A stretch of DNA of 64,000 bases, from positions 1-64,000 of the forward strand of contig NZ_BBNN01000037.1 in NCBI RefSeq assembly GCF_000829695.1, written 5' to 3'. Positions 9,629 through 22,400 of this stretch are shown here, piece after piece. Position numbers and translations under genes: made by a program. The number at the start of each line of letters is the position of its first letter. The stretch's first letter is position 1. The notes beneath the pieces are model-generated. The model saw only the letters and a program-made list of their open reading frames with translations. It was not told the origin of the DNA and ran no database searches. Origin of the DNA: Streptomyces sp. NBRC 110035. Its GTDB lineage: Bacteria; Actinomycetota; Actinomycetes; Streptomycetales; Streptomycetaceae.

Positions 9629-9900
9629 GTGACACGTGAGCGCACACCGGTGACCGCGGGATGGTCCGCCGAGGACGAGGGCGGATTCCGGCTCCTCGGC
9701 ACCCGCTGTTCGGGCTGCGCCCGGGTCTTCTTCCCACGAGGGGAAGGCCGTTGCCGCAATGCGTGATGCCGGGAAGGCGGCCTGGTGGAGGCGTCGTCAT
9801 GCTCCCGTGCGCTCCTGGACGGGCGGCCTTCGCTTCACCCTCCCGCCGGTGGCCGACCTGACGACCGGCGGGGCGGCGGGCCTGGAGACACGCGCCCGTC
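9629..9900 (+). pseudogene. decayed DUF35 / OB-fold zinc-ribbon protein
   Basis: A GTG at 9629 has an ideal GGAGG four bases upstream and opens a 45-codon frame. It reads like the N-terminus of acyl-CoA-associated DUF35 proteins: GTRCSGCARVFFPRGEGRCRN, with the Cys-x2-Cys ribbon. A TGA at 9764 stops it. Beyond the stop, similarity seems to go on as EGGLVEAS in the same frame, then after a shift as RSWTGGLRFTLPPV, resembling the family's RVWSYTxxRYxPPPPYV segment. A stop plus a frameshift mean it is probably dead. The matched family, usually paired with thiolase-like partners, is recalled from memory, and no thiolase lies next to it. Confidence 0.5.
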
Positions 9901-10255
9901 CGGAGGCAGGCGAGGGCCTGGCCCGTGCCTGCTGCCCCCGAGCAGCGGTCCGCAGGAGACGCTGTCTCCCCTTCACGTCAACGTGTTCGCCGGCACCCCC
10001 GCCGGCCTCGGTGGGCCGGCCGCACTGTACGACGCCGCGTGCGCGAGGCGGACGCTGTGCGACGAGTCGGGGCGGTGCCCGCCGCGGAGGGCGTGGAGAC
10101 GAAGAGCCAGTACGCGGCAGCGCCGGCGCACGGTGCCCGGTTGACGCGGGGCGAGCTGTTCGCGCCGTCCGCGCGGCTGTCCGTACCCGTCCGGTCCCGC
10201 ACGGTACGGAGAGGGCCGTGGCACTGGCCGGAGAAGGTCCGGGACCGCCTCCGGT
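9901..10255. other. stretch without a recognisable gene
   Basis: About 350 bases between the decayed DUF35 gene and the GTPase stop. Frames on the plus strand are open for up to ~200 codons, but their amino-acid content is arginine/proline rich and third-position GC is not phased. This suggests further decay of whatever followed the DUF35 gene, without a family I can name. Confidence 0.4.
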
Positions 10256-10841
10256 TCAGGTGGTGACGGCCTGGCGGCGCTGCGCCGCCTGTGCCATGGC
10301 GTGCTGGACGACGCCGACGAGGACGGTCTTGACCGACTCGCGGTCCCGGGCGTCACCCATCAGGAGCGGTACGTCCGGGTCGAGATCGAGCGCCCGGCGG
10401 ACGTCCTCGGCCGGGTAACGCGCTGCTCCCTCGAAGCAGTTGACGCCGACGAGGAACGGTATGGAGCGCCGCTCGAAGTAGTCGACGGCCGCGAAGCAGT
10501 CCTCCAGCCGCCGGGTGTCGGCGAGGACGACGGCGCCGAGGGCGCCCTCGGCGAGCTCGTCCCACATGAACCAGAACCGCTCCTGGCCGGGCGTGCCGAA
10601 GAGGTACAGCACCAGATCCTCGCGGAGCGTGATGCGTCCGAAGTCCATGGCCACCGTGGTGGTGTTCTTGGCCTCCACCCCGCTGAGGTCGTCGACCGGG
10701 CGCCCTGCCTCGGTGAGCAGTTCCTCGGTGCGCAGCGGCCTGATCTCACTGACCGCGCCGACGAGCGTGGTCTTGCCCACGCCGAAGCCGCCGGCCACCA
10801 GGATCTTGAGTGTGACGGGCTCGACCGGTGGCTTGCCGCGC

Positions 10842-10861
<20 letters not shown>
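10256..10861 (-). CDS. cvnD: conservon small GTPase (CvnD type)
   Basis: 201-aa Ras-like GTPase, last member of a conservon and likely switch of a membrane-bound signalling complex. The P-loop GGFGVGKTT spans 24-32, the switch II region reads LFGTPGQERFWFMWDE, and the guanine-specificity motif is the family-type VNCFEG rather than NKxD. Start chosen at ATG 10861 with AGGAG upstream. It overlaps the end of the 5-oxoprolinase gene by 20 nt, so translation is probably coupled to that gene, not to cvnC as in standard conservons. The frame opens further upstream, but only inside the oxoprolinase gene. Confidence 0.92.
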
Positions 10862-14537
<3,676 letters not shown>

Positions 14538-14561
14538 GTCAGTACCTCGCTTCCGTGCCGC

Positions 14562-14957
14562 TCACAGCGCCCGGAGGCCGTTGATCACGTCGCGCAGAAT
14601 ACTCTCGTCCGGCAGTTCGGCAGGGGGGACGGGCCGGTTCACGTGGACGGTTTCCAGGTCGACGAGATCACCGACGAGGACGCGTACCACTCCGATCGGC
14701 AGGTCCAGTTCCGCCGCGAGTTCCGCGACCGTCTGCGGAGTGGCACGGCACAGTTCGACGATGTCGACGTGTTCCGGGGAGAGTGTGGGGTCCGTCTCCG
14801 GATCGTCGGCGTCGGGTTCGGTGACGACCACTGCGATCAGGTCGAGGCGGTGCTGGGCCGCACTCGAGGTGCGGCCCCGCGTCATGGCATACGGACGGAC
14901 GACCGGTCCGGCCTCGTCGTCGAACCAGTGGCTTCTTCCCTCGCCGTCAGCGCTCAT
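14562..14957 (-). CDS. cvnC: conservon DUF742 protein (CvnC type)
   Basis: 131-aa DUF742 protein, the third component of a conservon. It has the family core VRPYAMTRGR at 20-29, followed by a winged-helix-like region (PQTVAELAAELDLPIGVVRVLVGDLVD) and a conserved C-terminus (ILRDVINGLRAL). Members are thought to sit with the kinase, roadblock protein and GTPase in a membrane complex. It lies 9 nt after cvnB and 24 nt before the 5-oxoprolinase gene. No unusual features. Confidence 0.93.
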   Translation of the reverse strand: MSADGEGRSHWFDDEAGPVVRPYAMTRGRTSSAAQHRLDLIAVVVTEPDADDPETDPTLSPEHVDIVELCRATPQTVAELAAELDLPIGVVRVLVGDLVDLETVHVNRPVPPAELPDESILRDVINGLRAL

Positions 14958-14966
14958 GCCGTCCCA

Positions 14967-15401
14967 CTACCCACCCGGGGGCAGATCGGTACGCGGTTCG
15001 GAATCCAGATGCGGCCCGACCCGCTTCACCAGGAGGGTCATCTCGTAGGCGACCTGCCCGACGTCCGAGTCGGCGTCGGCGAATACGGCGAGACAGCTGC
15101 CGTCTCCGGCGGCGGTGACGAACAGGAACGCCTCGTCGAGTTCGACGATGGTCTGGCGGACGCTGCCTGCCTCGAAGTGGCGGCCCACCCCCTTGGCGAG
15201 GCTGTGGAATCCGGAGGCGACGGCGGCCAGATGTTCGCTGTCCTCGCGGGTGAGGTCCTGGGAGGCCCCTGTGGCGAGGCCGTCGCCGGAGAGCACGACG
15301 GCCTTTCGGATACTCGCGACGCGGGCCACGAGGTCGTCGAGGAGCCAGTTGAGCTCCCCCTTGCCGTCGCCGGCGTGGCCGGTCGTGTGCGGTGCGGTCA
15401 T
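14967..15401 (-). CDS. cvnB: conservon roadblock/LC7 protein (CvnB type)
   Basis: 144-aa roadblock/LC7 protein, likely partner or GTPase-activating element of the conservon GTPase. The fold is recognisable in LNWLLDDLVARVASIRKAVVLSGDGLATG and in the C-terminal CLAVFADADSDVGQVAYEMTLLVKRVG. Its ATG overlaps the cvnA stop by 4 bp (ATGA), showing translational coupling. cvnC follows 9 nt later. Confidence 0.93.
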   Translation of the reverse strand: MTAPHTTGHAGDGKGELNWLLDDLVARVASIRKAVVLSGDGLATGASQDLTREDSEHLAAVASGFHSLAKGVGRHFEAGSVRQTIVELDEAFLFVTAAGDGSCLAVFADADSDVGQVAYEMTLLVKRVGPHLDSEPRTDLPPGG

Positions 15402-18355
15402 CGACCGTCCCCCTTAGCCGTTCCTGGTCGGTTCTGGTCGGTTCTGGTCGTTTCTCGTGGGACTGCCCCGCCGGAGGTGTTGTCGCGCGTGGCGTTCTCC
15501 TCACGGCCGCGCTGCCAGCCGCGCTGGAGCGAGGCCATGCGGCTGCGCACTTCCTCCGCATCCCGTTCGACGGGCTGGGATCTCTCCTCGTTCCGTCGTG
15601 GCGCGCTCCGTTTGAGCTGAGTAGAGAGGCTGGCCTGCCGTACGCGCCGGGGCAGCGAGGCGGGGCCGGCCGGGCCTCCGGTGCCTGTGTCCTGCGGGGC
15701 GCTGCCCGAGCCCGGATCCGCCGCGGAGTGTTCCTGGCGGGGGTCGGCCGCGACCGCGGGGCGTGCGGGACCGTCCGGGAAGTCACCGGCGGCCGGGGCG
15801 ACGGGGCCGTGGGGCGCCCGGTCCGCGGGACGGTCTCCGGCGTGTGCGCCGATGCGGGGACGGGACGCCGCCCCCCGCCGACGGGCGGGCAGGGGCGGCG
15901 GCTTCTCGCCCTCGGAGGGCCCCGGATCCCGGTTCGGGGAGGGTTGCTCACCTCGGCGGCGGGCCGGCAGTACGGGCGCCGGTTCCTGCTCCGGGCGGGC
16001 GGACGGGGTGCCGGTGTCCTGGTCCGTCCGTTCCCGGCGGGCGTGCTCGTCGCCGACGGGGCGTCCGTGGGAGCTGACCAGCTTGGGCGTTCCCCTGCGG
16101 AACGGGGCCTCCGTCCGTCCTTCCGTGTCCAGGTCCGCTCCGACGCCGTTGCCCTTGCCGGGGGCCTGCTGCTGGGGCTCGTGGCGGTGGCCCGGCCGGT
16201 CCTCCTTGGTGCGGGACGGGAAGCGGCGGCGCCCGAACAGGCCGCCGTGCTCGTCGTCCTCGTCCGCGGGCGCGTCCGGGTAGTCGTCGAGGGCGTCCAG
16301 ACCGACGGGTGCCTCGAGTTCGACCGGGCCGTCCAGGAGCGCGGCGGGCAGTCCCGGCGGTTGGGCGGGCACCTGGGAGAGCGCGAGGCGGCGGCTGTCC
16401 TCCGGCTGCCGGTCCTTGGCGCGCCGGGGCCGGTCGAGACGGAAGCCGACGCCGTTGGTGTCGGGGACGTCGTCGGTGAGGAGCGCGTCCGGGATGAAGA
16501 CGACCGCGGTGGTGCCGCCGTAGGGAGACGGCTGCAGCGAGACCCGGACGTTCTGCCGCTGTGCGAGACGGCTGACCACGAACAGTCCGAGCCGGTCGGT
16601 GTCGGAGAGCTCGAACTCCGGTGTCTCGGCGAGCCGCAGGTTGGCGTCGAGCAGCGCCTCGGCGGCCATGCCGAGACCCCGGTCGTGGATCTCCAGGGTG
16701 AAGCCGTTGGCCACGCGCTCCCCCAGGACCTGGACTGCGGTGTGCGGCGGGGAGAACACCGTCGCGTTCTCCAGGAGTTCGGCCACCAGATGGGTCAGGT
16801 CGGCGACGGCGGGGCCGGTGACGGCGACCCGCGGCAGCCGGCGGACCTCGATGCGCTCGTAGTCCTCGACCTCGGCGACGGCGGCGCGCACGACGTCCAT
16901 GAGCTGGACGGGCTTGCGCCACTGCCGGGAGGGCGCGGCGCCGGACAGGATCACCAGACCCTCGGCGTGCCGGCGCATACGGGTGGTGAGGTGGTCCAGG
17001 CGGAACAGGTCGGCGAGTTCCTCGGTGTCGTCGGTCCTGCGCTCCATGGTGTCGAGGAGGGTGAGCTGCTTGTGCAGCAGGACCTGGCTGCGACGGGCGA
17101 GGTTGACGAAGACCTCCGAAACGCCCGCGCGCAGTTCGGACTGCTTGACGGCCGCCTCCACGGCGGCGCGCTGCAGGGTGTTGAGGGCCTGGCCCACCTC
17201 GCCGATCTCGTTCCTGTCGTACTCCAGGCGGGGTACCTCGGTCTCGACGTCCACCTGTTCGCCCGCGGAGAGGCGGCGCATCACACCGGGCAGTCGCACC
17301 CCGGACGCCTCGTGGGCCTCCAGACGCAGGTGCCGCAGGTCGCGGATGAGGCCGCGGCCGACGCGCACGGACAGGACGAGCGAGACCAGCAGGGCGACGA
17401 GTCCGAGGAGGCCGGCGACGACGGCCTGGGTGATGACGCCCATGGCGACGGGGCGGACGCGGTCCTGGTAGCGGTCACTCGCCTGGTCGTTGAGGGTGGC
17501 GAGTTCCCCGAGCACATGACCGGCCGCGGTGTCCCAGCTCTTCGCGGTGATCCCGCGGGGCGGACCGGTGCCGGAGGAGACGGCCGCTTCCTCGGCGACC
17601 CGCAGCGGAGCGGACGCCGCGTTCTTCCAGAAGCTCTCGTAGCGGTCCCGTTCCGACGCGGGCAGCTGCGGCAGGCCGACGCCGTACAGCAGCGTGCGCT
17701 GGGCCATGAAGTCGGAGATGTCCCGGACCTCGGAGGGGGAGAGCGTACCGACGATGAGGGCGGAGCCGAGCAGGGCGTCCTCGCGGGCGAGGAGTTCACG
17801 GGCGCGGGCGAGACTGACGAGGGCGCGGTACTGCTTGTCCAGCCCGACGTCGTCGACCACGTGCAAATCGGCCAACAGGATGTAGCACGGGTCGACCAGC
17901 CCGTTGTAGAGGTCGAGGGCCTGGGAGCGGTCGACGGTGCCGTCCTCGACACTGCGGCGCAGGGACTCGATGCCCTCGAGGGAGTCCAGTACCGCGTTCA
18001 GTGCTTCGGTGTCCTGGCCCATCGCCTCACGCACATCGGGTTTCGCCGCGTTCTCCCGCACGCTGTCGACGGCCTTGTCGGTGGCGATCCGGCTGCGGCG
18101 GAGTGCGGCGAGTCCGTCGGAGGCACGCGGGTCGGCAAGGTGGACGAGGGTCTGGCGGCGTTCCTGCTGGAGGACGCGGACGGTGTCCTCCACGGGGTAA
18201 CCGACCTCTTCCATCACCGACGACACATCGAACAGATGGCTTGCCTCACGGCCCGTCAGCACGGTGGTGAAGGCCCAGATCGTCGTCAGGGACACCAGCG
18301 GCACGAGAAGCAGCGCCACGATCTTCCGGCGGATGGACTTCCCGCGAAAGCGCAT
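15398..18355 (-). CDS. cvnA: conservon sensor histidine kinase-like protein (CvnA type)
   Basis: 985-aa membrane sensor. A transmembrane helix (KIVALLLVPLVSLTTIW) is followed by a ~290-residue extracytoplasmic nitrate/nitrite-sensor-like helical domain, a second helix (VVAGLLGLVALLVSLVLS), HAMP, and an ATPase domain with N-box LLENATVFSPP, DRGLGMA and GLFVVSRLA. No clear phosphorylatable H-box is seen, as usual for CvnA. The last ~370 residues are a proline/arginine-rich low-complexity tail. Start ATG 18355 follows GGGGGAGG; an upstream start at 18394 is less likely. First gene of the conservon; a long upstream gap probably holds its promoter. Confidence 0.9.
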   Translation of the reverse strand: MRFRGKSIRRKIVALLLVPLVSLTTIWAFTTVLTGREASHLFDVSSVMEEVGYPVEDTVRVLQQERRQTLVHLADPRASDGLAALRRSRIATDKAVDSVRENAAKPDVREAMGQDTEALNAVLDSLEGIESLRRSVEDGTVDRSQALDLYNGLVDPCYILLADLHVVDDVGLDKQYRALVSLARARELLAREDALLGSALIVGTLSPSEVRDISDFMAQRTLLYGVGLPQLPASERDRYESFWKNAASAPLRVAEEAAVSSGTGPPRGITAKSWDTAAGHVLGELATLNDQASDRYQDRVRPVAMGVITQAVVAGLLGLVALLVSLVLSVRVGRGLIRDLRHLRLEAHEASGVRLPGVMRRLSAGEQVDVETEVPRLEYDRNEIGEVGQALNTLQRAAVEAAVKQSELRAGVSEVFVNLARRSQVLLHKQLTLLDTMERRTDDTEELADLFRLDHLTTRMRRHAEGLVILSGAAPSRQWRKPVQLMDVVRAAVAEVEDYERIEVRRLPRVAVTGPAVADLTHLVAELLENATVFSPPHTAVQVLGERVANGFTLEIHDRGLGMAAEALLDANLRLAETPEFELSDTDRLGLFVVSRLAQRQNVRVSLQPSPYGGTTAVVFIPDALLTDDVPDTNGVGFRLDRPRRAKDRQPEDSRRLALSQVPAQPPGLPAALLDGPVELEAPVGLDALDDYPDAPADEDDEHGGLFGRRRFPSRTKEDRPGHRHEPQQQAPGKGNGVGADLDTEGRTEAPFRRGTPKLVSSHGRPVGDEHARRERTDQDTGTPSARPEQEPAPVLPARRRGEQPSPNRDPGPSEGEKPPPLPARRRGAASRPRIGAHAGDRPADRAPHGPVAPAAGDFPDGPARPAVAADPRQEHSAADPGSGSAPQDTGTGGPAGPASLPRRVRQASLSTQLKRSAPRRNEERSQPVERDAEEVRSRMASLQRGWQRGREENATRDNTSGGAVPRETTRTDQNRPGTAKGDGR

Positions 18356-18774
18356 GGCCTCCCCCAGCTCGGCTCCCGGAACAGCCAGGAGCACACATGT
18401 GCGTCAATAAACGGCGCGAGCCTACTACCGCGTCACGGCCAACTCGAAGAGCTCTCCGGAATCCGAACTTCCGCACCGACGGCGAGACATGGCGAGTTGT
18501 CCGGGCATTGTGTGAGATTGACTCCCGGTTCACAGGGGGCCGACGGGCTGGGCCGTAGCGCCCGCGGGTAGGGTTTTGGCCGATTCCTTTCCATACGCGG
18601 GAATCTTTGTGACGTGCCGTTCGTCCTTCTCTGTGGGCGGTGGGGACGGAATCGGCCACAGGAGCCACGTCCCGCATCCGGGCGGCTTAAATCAGTGCAA
18701 GCCGGGCAGTCGTTGGGGAACCGGGTCTTCGAGCCCGGGAAAGCGGTCTGCCGGCGGTGGGGAGTGACACGTTG
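18356..18774. other. divergent promoter region between cvnA and a membrane-protein gene
   Basis: About 420 bases with no convincing coding frame. It is less GC-rich than the flanking genes, for example around 18400-18420 and 18570-18680, as expected of a regulatory region. A GGGAAT at 18600 resembles the -35 of SigR/SigE-type promoters, but no GTT lies at the right spacing. No clear repeats. Confidence 0.5.
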
Positions 18775-19407
18775 ATGGGCACGGCGGAGCGGTACAGGTC
18801 GCCCGAGGGCGACGCGGGGGCACGGGTGGTGGAGCGGCCGGACACCGGGACTCCGAACCGCGGCGAGCCCTCGGCCGGAAGAGGGGCGGCCGGCGCCCGG
18901 GACCTTCCGGCGACCGGGACCGACCGGGTGCCGGCGGGTGCGACCGGGACACCGCCTGCCGGAACCACCGGTGGGAACGACCGCGTTCGGACCGAGGCCC
19001 CCCGGCGGCCGAACCACCGGCCGTTGTGGGCCGAGGAGCCCGCGCGGCGGCGCCGGTTGCCGGATCCGGTGCGTACGTCGGCCGTGCGGGCGGTCATCAT
19101 CGTCGCGATCACGCTGATTCAGGCCATGGTGGCCTTCCTCTGCACGCTCGCCGGTTCCTGGCTCGCGTTCCCCATGGTCATCAGCAGTGTCGTCAGCACC
19201 ATCCTGGCCACCTGGGGTGTCCTCGACGTGTGGGTGACCCGCCAGGTCTGGAACCAGCGCAACGGCGTGGTGTCCGCACCCAGCAGCACCGCGCGGGGCC
19301 TGCGGCGCGAGCGGCGCCATGCCCGTCGCCAGGAGCGGTCCGCGCAGCGTGCGCAGGCGCGCATACGCCGGCAGGGCGGCGGCACCGGTCAGCTGTCCCA
19401 CCCCTGA
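18775..19407 (+). CDS. small integral membrane protein, hypothetical
   Basis: 210-aa protein. Residues 1-105 are a disordered, proline/glycine/arginine-rich cytoplasmic region. Two hydrophobic segments follow (AVRAVIIVAITLIQAMVAFLC and FPMVISSVVSTILATWGVLDVWV), then a very basic tail with RRERRHARRQERSAQRAQARIRRQ that could contact nucleic acid or lipid head groups. GGGGAG precedes the ATG by about 10 nt; a TTG three bases earlier is an alternative start. It is divergent from cvnA and convergent with the SMC-like ATPase gene. I recognise no family beyond its being Streptomyces-like. Confidence 0.7.
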   Translation: MGTAERYRSPEGDAGARVVERPDTGTPNRGEPSAGRGAAGARDLPATGTDRVPAGATGTPPAGTTGGNDRVRTEAPRRPNHRPLWAEEPARRRRLPDPVRTSAVRAVIIVAITLIQAMVAFLCTLAGSWLAFPMVISSVVSTILATWGVLDVWVTRQVWNQRNGVVSAPSSTARGLRRERRHARRQERSAQRAQARIRRQGGGTGQLSHP

Positions 19408-19485
19408 TCCCGCCCTCCCCCTGCTGCTCCGCCGGGCTGCGGGAACACGCGGGCAGGCCCGGGGCAGCGGGGAGAGCCTGCCCGG

Positions 19486-22400
19486 TCAACCGTTCGCCGG
19501 GGCGGGCCTCTTGAACATCCGGGTGGCCGTGATCTCGCTGTGCACGGCTTCCTCCTCGGAGGTCTCCCGGGGCAGGCCCGGCCTCAAGTGCTCCTCGACG
19601 CTGATGTACTTGAGGCCCGCTCGCAGGTCTGCGTCGTTCCGCAGGCGGATGACCAGGGGGAACTCCGCGAGGGCCGTCGTGTCGAACAGGCCGGTGGTGT
19701 AGAGGAGCTGCACCCCGAGCGCGTCGGCCACGGCCCTCTGGAGCTCCAGCAGGTAGGTGGCGTTGGCGCGGCCGATGGGGTTGTCGAGGAACAGGGTCCC
19801 GGCGTGCCGGTGCCGGTCGCGTCCCCGGTCGTTGGAGCGCAGCGCGGCCATCGTGCAGTACAGGGCGATGGCGGCGGTGAGCAGCTGCCCTCCGGAGAAC
19901 ACGTCGCCCATCTGTCCGACGGGCACCCGCTCCGCGCGCAGCACCGCGTCCGGTTTGAGGATCTCGACGGCGATGCCCTTCGGCCGGACGGCGGCGGCGA
20001 CTCCGCGCAGCAGCAGGGACATCCCGTCGCGGCGCAGGTCGGAGTTCTTACGGACGGCCGCGCGGGTCGCCTCGTCGACGACCTCGCCGAGCCGCTCGGT
20101 GAGGGTCGCCTGGTCGGGTTCCTCGAAGCGGATGCGCAGAAATTCCTGCCCGGACCACTCGCCGAGCCCTTCGGGCAGCCGGGACAGCCGCTGGGCGGAG
20201 CGCAGAGTGGCGAGGGCCGACTCGACGAGCCCTCTGAGCCGGTCCACGATCGAGTCGCGGTTGCGTTCCAGCTGTTCCAGTTCGTCGCTGAGGACCCGGA
20301 GCCGGGGCGCGAAGGCGTCCGCCCACTTCTGGGCGTGCTCGGGCAGCGCGGAGGCGGGCAGTTCCCGGATCTGCTGCCGCGCCGGGGTGCGGACCTGCTC
20401 GTAGCGTGTGGAGTTGGCGTGCCGCACCAGGATATCGCTCGCTTCACGCACCGCGGACTCGGCGGCCGACAGGTCGGCGGCGCAGCCGCGGAGTGACCTG
20501 CGGGCCTCCGCGGCGGACCGGCGGGCCTCCTCCGGGTTGCCGGAATAGGGGTCGGGCTGCTCCGGCTCCTCCTCGGATGCGTGTTCCCGCAGCAGGTCGC
20601 GGAGCATGGCGGCGATCTCGTCGAATCCTCCGGCCGCGTCCTCGGCGGCGCGGTGCGCGTCGAGGAGTTCGCCGTGGATCTCCCTGGCGTTGTCCAGCTC
20701 CTCCGTCCGGGTGGCCAGTTCGGCCGTGGCGTTCCGCAGCAGCGCCTGTGCGTGCTCGGCGTCGCGCGGCACCATCTCCTCGGGAAGCGCGGTGTGCCGG
20801 TCGCCGCCCTCGGGCGCCAGCCGCTCGGCCTCGCCGCGCAGCCGCCCGAGCTGCTCGCTCGCGCTCGTCATGCGGGTCTCCAGGAGCTGCACCAGTTCCT
20901 CGGCACGGGCGGCGGCGGCCTGCCGGCTGGGGCCGTCCGAGCCGTCGGTGGACTCGAGCAGCTGCTCCGCGCGGTTGCGGACCTTGTTGCTCAGTCGGTC
21001 CAGCTCCGCGCGGGCCGCGCTCTCGTCGCTCTCCGCGCGTGCCTGCTCGGCGCGCAGGTCGGCGCCGACACCGACCTTCTCGTACACCTGGGACGCGGCA
21101 CGGTAGGCCTCCCGGAGGGCAGGCAGAGAGATCCGCGGCGGCTCGGTGCCGGCCCCGGGTACGTCGTCGGACACGTCGTCGGGGGCGCCGGCGATCTCGG
21201 AACGCTCGGCACGCAGCGCACGCGCGGTGCGCCGGGCGTCGTCGGCGGCCCGCTGTGCGCCGCGCCGGTCCTCGTCGGCGGCCCGCGCCCGCTCCAGGCA
21301 GGCCTGGGCGCGGGCCTCCGCCTCGGTGGCGTCGTCGGCCAGTTCGCGCAGACCGGCCTGCCAGCCTGCCCGTTCGCGGAGCCGGAAGGCGAGTCCGGCG
21401 AGAGCGTCGGCGGCGCGCCTGGCCTTCTGCGCGGCCTCCTGGCGCTCGTCACGCACCCGGGCGGCCTCGGCCGCGGCCTCCTCGGCCTCCGCCCGCACGG
21501 CGCGTGCCTCGGCCAGCTCCGCCTCCGACTCCTGCGCGAAGACGCGGGCCTCGTGGGCGGCGCGGGCCAGTTCGGTGAGCCGGCCGGCCGGGCAGCCGGT
21601 GCGCCAGGAGGTGAGCCGCGCGGTCAGTTCGCGGTCCTTGGCGAGCCGTGCCGCGAGCGCCCGGATCTCCTCGTCACGGGCGGTCGCACGGGCGCGCAGT
21701 GTCTGCCGTTCCTCGTCGGCGGCGTGTTCGTCGTGCATGGCCGGGTTCGGCGGTACGAGGAAGACATCGCCGGTGTCCGCCTCCGGTGCCGGTGCCGGGG
21801 TCGGCGCGAGGAGGGCGGCAGCCGTGCCGACGGCGACCGCGGAGCGGGGCAGCAGGGCGGCGCCGCTCAGGACCTCACGGGCACGGGTGTGGGAGTCCGG
21901 GTCGGTGATGACGACGCCGTCGACCAGTTCAGGGCGGGCGGCGAGCACGCGCGCGTGGTCGGCGGGGTCGACCGCCTGGGCGAGGTAACGCCAGCCGGGC
22001 AGGGCGGGGATGCCGTGCTCGCCGAGGAACTCGACCGTGGCCAGCACATCCGGCCCCGGCGGCAGCAATCCGCCGTCGCCGAGGGCGCCGAGGATGCGGG
22101 CGTCGTCGGCGGCGGCGGTGCGCAGTTCGAACAGCTGCCGTTCGGCGGAGGAGACCGCCTCCTCGAGCAGTTCGCGCAGGTCGTCGGCGAAGCGGTCCAG
22201 TTCCGTGGCGGTGAGGGCGCCTTCGGTGACGGGGGTGCCGCCCGGTTCGGTGTCCGTGCCGGGCCGGGGCATCGGAACGGACGGGCGGGGCCCGGTACCG
22301 GCCAGGCCGAGCAGTTCGGCCGGGCGTTCCTCGGCGGCCAGGGCCTGGGCGGTGCGCAGCTCGCCCTCGTGGGCGCGGCCGGCCGCCGTGGCCGCGTCCG

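Noticed and set aside
18590..18640. SigR-type promoter (GGGAAT at 18600) for the small membrane protein
   Set aside because: The expected GTT lies at 14 nt, not 18-19; at 18 nt there is GTC. Too weak to call.
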